NCBI GenBank assembly: GCA_009781895.1
Contig: WQUV01000004.1
Coordinates: 1-38,555, forward strand
DNA: 38,555 bases
Direction: 5' to 3'
From: Candidatus Saccharimonadota bacterium
GTDB lineage: Bacteria; Patescibacteriota; Saccharimonadia; Saccharimonadales; Saccharimonadaceae
Part shown: positions 8,550 to 15,772 of the stretch, piece by piece
How positions within the stretch are numbered: the stretch's first letter is position 1
Layout: each line of letters begins with the position of its first letter
The notes under the pieces: model-generated
What the model was told of the DNA's origin: nothing
What the model saw: only the letters and a program-made list of their open reading frames with translations
Database searches by the model: none
Position numbers and translations under genes: made by a program

Positions 8550-11120
8550 TTAGTCCATCGCCTCGCTCTCATCATCTTCTTTCTTCCGACGTTTCGCAAA
8601 GAATAGAAATATTAACCCCACTAGCATCAGCGAAAGTATTGCTGCTAACCAGCGCCAAGTGCTATGGAAGAGAGATCCTCTAGACCGACTTGTATCTGGC
8701 ACTTCAATCGATCCTCCCCCTGCGCCTTGCTGGCTCTGATTGTTAATCGTAGGTGTATTTGGTGAGCCAGGTAGTGTACCTGAGCTAGTAGGAGTCTCTG
8801 GAGGACCAGGCGTTGAGTCTGGGCCTTCAATGTCTGGAGCGTCAGGCGCCTCAGGGTCGTCGGGGATAGTTGGCTTCGACTCTTCCGTCTCGGGCTCTTC
8901 GGGGTTTGTGATTTGTCCAGAGTTATCCCGATCGCTCCCGATAGCGTCCAGTGCATCTGACCAGTCGAAATCATCTCTCTCGCTTGGCGTCGCGCCATCA
9001 TCGGCAGGCACTATTATCGGTTGGGTGTCCCATAGGAGGTCCCATATATCTACTACTCTCACCTGGACCTTGTTCTCGCGACTAAAGTCTAAGTCATAGA
9101 TTGCCGCGCTCGTCATTGCACTATCGAGTCGCCCTAGAGGTACGCCGTTTACATAGAGTTGGTAGTGGCTGAACGGATAGAAAACTGCTAGCTGTGGGCG
9201 TGTCCAGCGAATTGCTAAGTAGCGCTCGCCATCCCCGTCTATTTCCTTGCTCGCTTCTAGATTGATGTCTACAAAGTTCATTCGTCCGTAGATTCCTGAA
9301 GTATCCTCTGGGTGGCGCATTATCACTATTGCTGATGCAGTATTCGATAAGCCATTCTCATCTACTATCCTTACTTGAGCATGGCGGAAGTTGGTCATGT
9401 CACCCATTTCGTACACGTGGTCAATCTTCAGGCTAGCTAGCCCCATATCTTTGCCAGAGATCTCAAATACTCCATCACCATCCAGGTCCCAGTCCGCATA
9501 TGCGATTGGTGCCGAGACTCCTCGCGAGTTAGTTGCATCGAAGGTGATCGATTCCCCGTCAGTCACATAATAGTGTCTGGTGGCTAGGCGCGCTAATGGT
9601 CGTTTTGCCAAGCCTTCTAGCATTTGCCCAAAAGTTGGCCGCCCGTCACGCTCCCAGTTTGTCGCCGCTTCACCTGTTGTTATCTCGGCTAGTTTTGTGA
9701 GTTGTCTTAGTTGCGCTGGGTGAAGTGCTGAGGCGCTATCGTTTACAGCTTCGATCTTCGCCACGTATATATTTACTGGGTTCAGTTGAATTGACATTCT
9801 CTGCACTGTCTCCAGCGTCCACCCGTTGGTAGGATCTGGATCGTGGTAGCCAGCATCCGTGAACACCACGAGCGCCTTTGATGCGCTAGGACGCCAGTTG
9901 AGCTGCGTGAAGGCAACGCTGATACCGTGTAGCAATGACTCGTCATAATCATCACCATCTCTAGCCGTAAGGGCGCCTAGTCGCGCATTAATCTCGTCCA
10001 TATTAGTGCAGACATCGAAGCCACAAAGTATTTGTGACGGCGTACCATTACTAAATTTCGAGTCTATGTCACGATATTCGACCATCGCTATTCGCCCGCC
10101 TCCTGCTAGCACTCGACCCGCTAGTCTCCTGGTTTCTTCTTTCATTAACGAGAACTCATTGAGCTGGGCATCCATTGACGCTGTCGTGTCAATCAAAATC
10201 GCTACATCCTGTCCAGGTGTTACGGTATGCGACGAGTGAAGCATGAACTCCGGGATAAACAGTGCAGGTAGCTCCATGCTCACTTCGTACACAATTCTCT
10301 GCCCGCCATCCCAGAAGTGTCCGTCCTCCACGTATGTCGTATGCCCACTCCACTCCAGGAGGTAGCCCGTACTGCCACAGATCATATCGCTTTCATTACA
10401 GTACGTCGCTACCTTATGTTGCTGGAACGGCTGCACGTATGGTTTACGTCCACCCAGCACTCCTTCCTGTGTGTAGCAAATGGGCGCCCACGCACGGTAT
10501 AGGGAGAGATTCTTCCCCCGGCAAGCATCTGGGTATAGCCCTCCTCCTTCTGGTAGGTGTAGCTTCGGATCACCGTATAAAGTTGACAAGATCACTCGTT
10601 CATCAATCCCGCGCGGCAGAGTCACTAGCGTATCGCCTATCACTTGGGCGCCCTGTGAATACCCGCCTAGCGCAAAAAGTGTGCTCGGACAGGAGATCAA
10701 TCTCGTGCTGATATAGTTTTGCAATTCTCTCACGCCCATTCGCACACTCTCACCATATGAGAACATCGCCCCAGCCCCAACTTTCGCCCCTATCATCGTG
10801 CGGAATCCGTGTGGCGTCATAGGGTCAATTGTCCGCGCTGGGTAGCCATTCTCAGCCACGCCTAACTCGTGGAAGTTCGCCACGCCACCGAACCCTGCAG
10901 CCGCCAAATGCAACTCGATATTCTGTCGAAACGCTCGGTATTCTGGTGCTCCTAGCCGCGACCCTGATCCACGCGCCCAAATAAACTCCACATCATAGCA
11001 GCCACTTGTACTGACCGCATTTATGTCTTTTGGATTGCTGATTGTGATCGCGATTCCAGCTAGCATGGCGGCAATCAAAAGCACCGCACTAACCCGCAAT
11101 CTCTCTTTAAGATTTTTCAT
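8550..11120 (-). CDS. Secreted, C-terminally anchored cutinase-vWA-PKD-FN3 surface protein
   Basis: 856 aa multidomain surface protein. In order: signal peptide or N-anchor (1-36); cutinase-like serine esterase (about 40-290) with nucleophile S155 in GGYSQGAQ, likely D245 and H260, and six cysteines; a von Willebrand A domain (about 302-505) with a MIDAS-like DTTAS (311-315); a PKD-like beta domain (about 515-600, DWDLDGDGVFE); an FN3-like domain (about 632-692); a Pro/Glu-rich spacer (about 735-795); a TM helix (about 823-841) and the basic tail KRRKK. The esterase would sit outside the cell on a stalk. Cutinases are common in actinobacteria (cell-envelope lipid esterases), which are known hosts of some Saccharibacteria, so a role in host envelope contact or lipid hydrolysis is plausible but inferred. 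Substrate unknown. Confidence 0.85.
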   Translation of the reverse strand: MKNLKERLRVSAVLLIAAMLAGIAITISNPKDINAVSTSGCYDVEFIWARGSGSRLGAPEYRAFRQNIELHLAAAGFGGVANFHELGVAENGYPARTIDPMTPHGFRTMIGAKVGAGAMFSYGESVRMGVRELQNYISTRLISCPSTLFALGGYSQGAQVIGDTLVTLPRGIDERVILSTLYGDPKLHLPEGGGLYPDACRGKNLSLYRAWAPICYTQEGVLGGRKPYVQPFQQHKVATYCNESDMICGSTGYLLEWSGHTTYVEDGHFWDGGQRIVYEVSMELPALFIPEFMLHSSHTVTPGQDVAILIDTTASMDAQLNEFSLMKEETRRLAGRVLAGGGRIAMVEYRDIDSKFSNGTPSQILCGFDVCTNMDEINARLGALTARDGDDYDESLLHGISVAFTQLNWRPSASKALVVFTDAGYHDPDPTNGWTLETVQRMSIQLNPVNIYVAKIEAVNDSASALHPAQLRQLTKLAEITTGEAATNWERDGRPTFGQMLEGLAKRPLARLATRHYYVTDGESITFDATNSRGVSAPIAYADWDLDGDGVFEISGKDMGLASLKIDHVYEMGDMTNFRHAQVRIVDENGLSNTASAIVIMRHPEDTSGIYGRMNFVDINLEASKEIDGDGERYLAIRWTRPQLAVFYPFSHYQLYVNGVPLGRLDSAMTSAAIYDLDFSRENKVQVRVVDIWDLLWDTQPIIVPADDGATPSERDDFDWSDALDAIGSDRDNSGQITNPEEPETEESKPTIPDDPEAPDAPDIEGPDSTPGPPETPTSSGTLPGSPNTPTINNQSQQGAGGGSIEVPDTSRSRGSLFHSTWRWLAAILSLMLVGLIFLFFAKRRKKEDDESEAMD

Positions 11121-11126
11121 GTTCCG

Positions 11127-11135
11127 AGTGTAGCA
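11127..11135 (-). promoter_or_regulatory. Extended -10 box, near-leaderless start of cutinase-vWA gene
   Basis: TGC-TACACT on the minus strand, the hexamer ending 6 nt before ATG. No Shine-Dalgarno is visible. This is the same layout as other first genes here. Confidence 0.55.
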
Positions 11136-11282
11136 TTATTTTCCCTGAATCTAACCATAAGGACGAACGCTTATGTTTAGTTCTGACCTCTGTCATTCCT
11201 GAAGTCATATAATTTGTATAAAAAATACCACTTTATCTATTGACAAGACTTTTGCGAACACTCGTTTTAGCCCCGCATAGAA

Positions 11283-11819
11283 CTATATGGTAAACTCAAA
11301 CATTGCGGCGTTCGGCATAGGCATGCCTACAGCAGCCTCAGCTGGCAAGTCTTCGATAATTGTGCGTATCTGTTTGAGGTTATGCTTGCTGGTCACTATC
11401 AATATAGTCGCTTCGGGGCGTGCACTGAGTTTTGCCAGAAAGTCTCGTGTGCGGAAATTAACGTCACTTATCGACTCACCGTCATTGAAGCGGGTATTAA
11501 GCTTATCGCTAGCATTATCACGTGCCTCGTGATACTCCGCCACGGGTCTGCCCTCAAAGCCATTACGAATATCGTTGAGTAGTGGCTCTACCAAAATCTC
11601 GGCATCATGGTGGCTATTTATAATATCCGCGGTTTGGCGTGTGCGCTTGAACTCTGATACGATTATCAGATCTATAGAGCGGCCCTTTAGTTTTTCTGCT
11701 AGCTCCCGAGCTTGCTTCTCGCCTTGCTCGGTCAAATGCACGTCAACACTCGGGTCGTAGTTGACTAGTCCCAGCACATTGTAATTTGTTTCGGCATGAC
11801 GTATGGCGATGATCTTCAT
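11283..11819 (-). CDS. Histidine phosphatase family protein (phosphoglycerate mutase-like)
   Basis: 178 aa. The catalytic RHAET block is at 7-11 (H8), followed by SEFKRTRQTA and a FEGR block, all typical of the branch 1 histidine phosphatase superfamily. The second catalytic histidine is probably in VTSKHN, which replaces the usual SHGG. Substrate cannot be read from sequence; it could be a phosphatase for small phosphoesters rather than a glycolytic mutase. It is divergent from the SufS-like gene, sharing a 65-bp intergenic promoter region. Confidence 0.85.
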   Translation of the reverse strand: MKIIAIRHAETNYNVLGLVNYDPSVDVHLTEQGEKQARELAEKLKGRSIDLIIVSEFKRTRQTADIINSHHDAEILVEPLLNDIRNGFEGRPVAEYHEARDNASDKLNTRFNDGESISDVNFRTRDFLAKLSARPEATILIVTSKHNLKQIRTIIEDLPAEAAVGMPMPNAAMFEFTI

Positions 11820-11826
11820 GCCTATA

Positions 11827-11832
11827 ATTATA
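11827..11832 (-). promoter_or_regulatory. -10 box of histidine phosphatase gene
   Basis: TATAAT on the minus strand, 7 nt before ATG, no Shine-Dalgarno. It is back to back with the promoter at 11846-11874. Confidence 0.55.
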
Positions 11833-11845
11833 CACCAATTCCCCT

Positions 11846-11874
11846 TTTACAACCCAAGCCTAGAGTGGTATAAT
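11846..11874 (+). promoter_or_regulatory. Promoter of SufS-like gene
   Basis: TTTACA (11846-11851), 17-bp spacer, TATAAT (11869-11874), with TGG just before the -10 hexamer. The ATG at 11873 lies inside the -10 box, so it cannot be the main start; ATG 11885 lies 10 nt downstream of the hexamer. Confidence 0.7.
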
Positions 11875-11884
11875 GGTGATACAT

Positions 11885-13039
11885 ATGGACGACTTTGGTT
11901 ACCTAGGTGAGGATGATGCGTATTTCGACGCGGCTTGTCAAAGCCTGCGGCCCCAGCCAGTTATCGATGCGCTTAATAATTATTATCAAAACTTCAACTC
12001 TTGCGGCGAACGCGTCAAATACTCTTGGGGCAAACAGACCGACGACCACATCATCTCTACTCGCGCCCGCGTCCTAAAGTATCTGAAGTTAAGCTCCCGT
12101 CATTATTTCACCTCTTTCACCCTCAATACCACCTATGGCCTCAACATTATTCTCTCACAGATCAAACCCGGTATTTTTAGCAAAGTCATCACTAGCGACA
12201 TCGAACACAACTCACCCTTCCTCGCCTCCATTGCTTGCGCCGAGCGTCTCGGTATCCCGCGCGAGATCATCCAACGTGAGTCCGATGGCAGTATCGACGT
12301 CAAAGCTCAAGATTTCACCAGGGCCATCGTCGTCCTTGGCGTCGTCTCTAATATCGACGGTCGTAAACTCGAGAACGTCAAAGAAGTCATCAAAGCTGTA
12401 CGCAGGGCTGGCGGTATCATTATTCTCGACGCCGCGCAAGCTCTCGCCCACAATGCTGAGCTCCTCCACAAGACCGAGGCCGATGCCCTTTGCTCTAGCG
12501 CTCACAAAATGTATGCACCTAGCCTCGGCATTATTGTAGCTCGTAAAGATTTACTCAAAAAACTCGACACCACTTTCATTGGCGGCGGCATGGTTGACGA
12601 TGTCGAGGCCGATACCTATAAATTGTCCTATGAGAACGACTATCATATTCACACTCGTTTCGAGTCTGGTCTGCAGGCGTTTGGCGAGATTGTCGCCCTT
12701 GGCGCTGCCATCGACTGGCTCGGCAAGCAAAAGACCAAGACCTTGCAGCAATATTCCGAACGTATTTTCAACTACCTCAAAGACCACCCTAAGGCCAAAC
12801 TCGTAAACGACAAAGCCACCCCGACCATTAGCTTCTATGTCGAGGGTCTCGACTCTCATCTTCTTGGGAAAGCCCTTAGCTACGAAGGCATTATGGCGCG
12901 CACTGGTTATTTCTGCGCTCATTATTATCTTGATCATCAGCAAGGACTCCCGCCGCTCGTTCGCCTTTCGCTCGGTCTCCATAATCGCGACCAGGACATC
13001 GACAAACTTGAGGCAGCACTCGGAAAGGTTCTTAACTAA
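11885..13039 (+). CDS. SufS/CsdA-like class V aminotransferase (probable cysteine desulfurase)
   Basis: 384 aa from the chosen start (MDDFGYLGED). An in-frame ATG at 11873 is rejected because it forms part of the TATAAT box. PLP-enzyme features are LDAAQALAHN (D182, Q185) and SSAHKMYAP with the PLP lysine K208. ARTGYFCAHY near the end holds C344 at the place of the SufS catalytic cysteine (RTGxxC). Cysteine desulfurases supply persulfide sulfur for Fe-S clusters or tRNA thiolation. IEHNS replaces the usual EHHSN. No sufU, sufB or iscU is next to it; instead the gene is coupled by a TAATG overlap to a CPAC membrane protein. A selenocysteine lyase or other class V lyase remains possible. Confidence 0.8.
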   Translation: MDDFGYLGEDDAYFDAACQSLRPQPVIDALNNYYQNFNSCGERVKYSWGKQTDDHIISTRARVLKYLKLSSRHYFTSFTLNTTYGLNIILSQIKPGIFSKVITSDIEHNSPFLASIACAERLGIPREIIQRESDGSIDVKAQDFTRAIVVLGVVSNIDGRKLENVKEVIKAVRRAGGIIILDAAQALAHNAELLHKTEADALCSSAHKMYAPSLGIIVARKDLLKKLDTTFIGGGMVDDVEADTYKLSYENDYHIHTRFESGLQAFGEIVALGAAIDWLGKQKTKTLQQYSERIFNYLKDHPKAKLVNDKATPTISFYVEGLDSHLLGKALSYEGIMARTGYFCAHYYLDHQQGLPPLVRLSLGLHNRDQDIDKLEAALGKVLN

Positions 13040-14112
13040 TGGTCTGTATAGCAGCGTTTATCGTCCTTTGTGTCATGTCAGTTTTTGTTGGTTTACTTGC
13101 TCTTATTCGTCCCGACATTGGCGCTAAATACTGGGTTACATTCAAGAAGTCTTGGGGTTGTATCGCCAAGCGAGTTCGTCTCCAGAAATGCGAGACCAAC
13201 TTCAAAGAAGACATCAAGAATACCCTCCTAGCCCGCTTTATCATTCGCCGCCCGAAACTCGTCAAGCCACTAACTGTCCTGATCGAAGTCATGGCTATCC
13301 TCATTGTCGCTGTCACTATTTGGAGTATCGCCGAGGTCGCCAAAGGCGGCTTAAGCCTCTGGATCTTCGGTACCTGTAATGTCTCCCGTCCATCTGCTTG
13401 CGTGATTGGGCAAAGTGAGGTCTGTGGCATCGACCAGGAAGCACCATCTGGAGCTGTTGGTCATGTTAGTCGCTGGTTCTCAGACTGGGGCGCGGTCATC
13501 ACTGGCATACCCGACCGTATCCGCCGCTGGGATGCACGTCATTATTTCCCTCAGAACGCTACTTTCTGGAGCTATGAAGAGGGTCGTCCATACGCTCTCG
13601 ATATCTTTGATTCTGGGTGTCCAGCTTGCCTAGCTTCTTTCCGCAACAAGCAGCGCTCTGGTTTCTTTGATCGTCATAATGCTACTCATATCCCATACGT
13701 GATCGTTAATCCCGTTACTGGCGAGGACACCTTCCCGAACTCTCGTCTCGTGTCCAGCTACATTACAGCTCTCCGCCTTCAACACGGCGCTATTGCCGCG
13801 GACGATAATCCTGTACCACTTGACTGGCGCATCATCGAGCGCATGTTCACCGAGCACAACGAAGCAGGCGTGAATTACCAGGCGTTCATCAAGAGCATCG
13901 AAGCTGATGAGGCTAAGACCCTTCTGGAATCCTGGCTGTTTGACTTTGGCGTTCACCCAGATGATATTCAGCATATCCGCACTCTTGCCATGAGCGACAC
14001 TGTTGCTGATCGACTCTTAACCTATCGTCATATCGTCGAAGATCGCATTAACGCTAACGTAATCCCAACCACAATCTTCGGTGGGCGAAGACATGCGGGT
14101 ATCTATGAGTAA
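13039..14112 (+). CDS. Membrane-anchored thioredoxin-fold protein with CPAC motif
   Basis: 357 aa. Two N-terminal hydrophobic segments (about 3-23 and 76-98) are followed by an extracytoplasmic region. That region has FDSGCPACLASF (C194-P-A-C197), and a late NVIPTTIFGG that could supply the cis-proline loop of a thioredoxin fold. Extra cysteines are at 113, 121 and 129. It could be a thiol-disulfide oxidoreductase of the envelope, relevant to the Cys-rich secreted proteins in this window; redox direction is not readable. The start overlaps the previous stop as TAATG. Confidence 0.6.
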   Translation: MVCIAAFIVLCVMSVFVGLLALIRPDIGAKYWVTFKKSWGCIAKRVRLQKCETNFKEDIKNTLLARFIIRRPKLVKPLTVLIEVMAILIVAVTIWSIAEVAKGGLSLWIFGTCNVSRPSACVIGQSEVCGIDQEAPSGAVGHVSRWFSDWGAVITGIPDRIRRWDARHYFPQNATFWSYEEGRPYALDIFDSGCPACLASFRNKQRSGFFDRHNATHIPYVIVNPVTGEDTFPNSRLVSSYITALRLQHGAIAADDNPVPLDWRIIERMFTEHNEAGVNYQAFIKSIEADEAKTLLESWLFDFGVHPDDIQHIRTLAMSDTVADRLLTYRHIVEDRINANVIPTTIFGGRRHAGIYE

Positions 14113-14992
14113 CAAAAAGCACGACCAGATTATCTCTAAGCGTCACTCGCAGGGCTTCGCCACTGGAATCTTCGGGCTCATCATGAATCTTGTCCTCGCT
14201 ACCATGAAGGTAGTCGCTGGAGTTTTCAGCGGCAGTATAGCAGTTCTTTCTGACGGCATCAATAATCTCATCGATGCTTCTAGTTCTGTTGTTGTTATCA
14301 TTGGCTTTCGCGCTCCTACTCAGGGTAGCAGCGACAAGCCTCGCCCTCACGGCCGAGGCCGCACCAGCTACATCATAAGTATGATTGTTTCTTTCTTCAT
14401 CTTTATCGGCGTCCTTTATCTTGCGCGCACCTCCATTGCTCGTATTATTCAGCCCGAGCCAGTCAACTTCAACAATATCGTCCTAGCGATCATGGCGATA
14501 TCAGTTTTCGTCAAGCTCTTTATGGCTGGATTCTATACTTGGCGTAACCGCACTCTTAAGTCCAGTCTCATCTCTGCTGCTATCCGCGATTCTATGAGCG
14601 ACGCCTTACTTTCCGCTCTTGTCTTCTTCGCTGCTAATATCGCTCGCTCAACCAACTTCGCTGTTGACGGCGCCGTCGGCTTGGTCGTTGTGGCATTCAT
14701 CGCTTATCAGTCTATCCGTGCTTTTCTCGACAGTCTAGACCTCCTACTTGGTCGGTCTGCTCACCCTGATAAGCTAGAGGGTATCGAAAAGATCGTCCTC
14801 AAATACCCCGCCTTTACAGAAGTCGTCGGTATCGATTATCACGACTATGGCGATAGCTATCAGCGCGCCTACATCAAGGTTAAAGTCAAGCCCAGATTAC
14901 CGTCCGCCGAAGTCCGCCGCGCCATCGACGACGTTCGCCTTGACCTACTCAATCTCCAGAATGTCAAAGCCACTATCGTCTACTGGCATTAG
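14081..14992 (+). CDS. Cation diffusion facilitator (CDF) metal exporter, possibly Mn-type
   Basis: 303 aa at longest. In-frame starts at 14093 and 14105 (MSNKKHDQ, overlapping the previous stop by 8 nt) are equally possible. Several TM helices are followed by a cytoplasmic C-terminal domain. The TM2 site reads SDGINNLID (N-x-x-x-D) and the TM5 site reads RDSMSD (D-x-x-x-D), where zinc CDFs have HxxxD. The N-D/D-D combination is that reported for the manganese exporter MntE, so Mn2+ efflux is a reasonable guess. Third gene of the SufS-like unit; it converges on the ZIP gene with a 1-nt gap. Confidence 0.88.
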   Translation: MGEDMRVSMSNKKHDQIISKRHSQGFATGIFGLIMNLVLATMKVVAGVFSGSIAVLSDGINNLIDASSSVVVIIGFRAPTQGSSDKPRPHGRGRTSYIISMIVSFFIFIGVLYLARTSIARIIQPEPVNFNNIVLAIMAISVFVKLFMAGFYTWRNRTLKSSLISAAIRDSMSDALLSALVFFAANIARSTNFAVDGAVGLVVVAFIAYQSIRAFLDSLDLLLGRSAHPDKLEGIEKIVLKYPAFTEVVGIDYHDYGDSYQRAYIKVKVKPRLPSAEVRRAIDDVRLDLLNLQNVKATIVYWH

Positions 14993-14993
14993 T

Positions 14994-15707
14994 CTAGTGG
15001 CCATATTTCAGGAGCTCTATCGCTAACCCAACCATTACTAGGCCCAGTAACAGAAACCCAGCTTTGATCCATATCGTCTTTTTGTTGCCACTATGATATA
15101 TCTCTTGCATCGCATGTAGCGCGAGATACAAGAAGAAGCCGCTCGCCAGACCCATCATATACGTTGTTTCTAGCTCACCTTGACTACCAATAGCAAAGAA
15201 AACTATTGCTGCCATGATGGTCGCTAGTGCGCTCGCGATATTTATTATAATTGTTCGCTTCCTGCTCATTCCGTGGTGCATCATTAGCCCGAAGTCACCA
15301 ATCTCTTGGGGTATCTCGTGCGCCATCACTGCCAGTGTCACTGCTATACCGCTCGGCACAGACACTAAGAACCCTGCCGCAATCACGATACCATCAACAA
15401 CATTATGTACAGTATCGCTAATCACTACTAGTGCCGCTACATGCTTCTTTTTGCCTGCATGATTCAGTATTAACTCCAGGAAAAAGAATATCAAAACCCC
15501 GCCCACCATTAGGAAGTACGGTAGGTGACCGTTATCGTGGCCAATATGGGGTAGCAGATCTAGCCCGACTGCCGCCAGTAGCGCTCCAGCCGCAAAAGCC
15601 GCAGCGTACTTTGCGATCTTCTTGTAGTTTTTCGGTAGAGTCAAGATCACTCCTCCTACCAACGAGGTCAGTGCCGCGAGCGACGAGAATACAACTACAT
15701 ACCACAT
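14994..15707 (-). CDS. ZIP-family divalent metal transporter
   Basis: 237 aa with about seven to eight TM helices. ZIP metal-binding signatures are SDTVHNVVDGIVIAAGF (TM4) and AHEIPQEIGDF (TM5). The HDNGH between early helices and a short HAGKKKH loop may be metal-binding. ZIP proteins bring Zn2+, Fe2+ or Mn2+ into the cytoplasm. It faces the CDF exporter, an arrangement that would balance one metal if both share a substrate (inference). Confidence 0.92.
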   Translation of the reverse strand: MWYVVVFSSLAALTSLVGGVILTLPKNYKKIAKYAAAFAAGALLAAVGLDLLPHIGHDNGHLPYFLMVGGVLIFFFLELILNHAGKKKHVAALVVISDTVHNVVDGIVIAAGFLVSVPSGIAVTLAVMAHEIPQEIGDFGLMMHHGMSRKRTIIINIASALATIMAAIVFFAIGSQGELETTYMMGLASGFFLYLALHAMQEIYHSGNKKTIWIKAGFLLLGLVMVGLAIELLKYGH

Positions 15708-15713
15708 ATGCTT

Positions 15714-15722
15714 ATATTACCA
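15714..15722 (-). promoter_or_regulatory. -10 box of ZIP gene
   Basis: TGG-TAATAT on the minus strand, hexamer ending 6 nt before ATG and no Shine-Dalgarno. A weaker hexamer but the same extended layout as its neighbours. Confidence 0.4.
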
Positions 15723-15757
15723 CATCCTACTCCCCAGCACGCATAGATATAGTAGTG

Positions 15758-15763
15758 TATAAT
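15758..15763 (+). promoter_or_regulatory. -10 box of dnaE
   Basis: TATAAT preceded by TG, 9 nt before the dnaE ATG at 15773. No Shine-Dalgarno and no clear -35. It sets the start of dnaE and shows that the longer upstream reading frame is not used. Confidence 0.6.
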
Positions 15764-15772
15764 ATATCTATT

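Noticed and set aside
15431-15772. Upstream in-frame extension of dnaE
   Set aside because: It runs antisense through the ZIP gene, has no PHP similarity, and a TATAAT lies 9 nt before ATG 15773.
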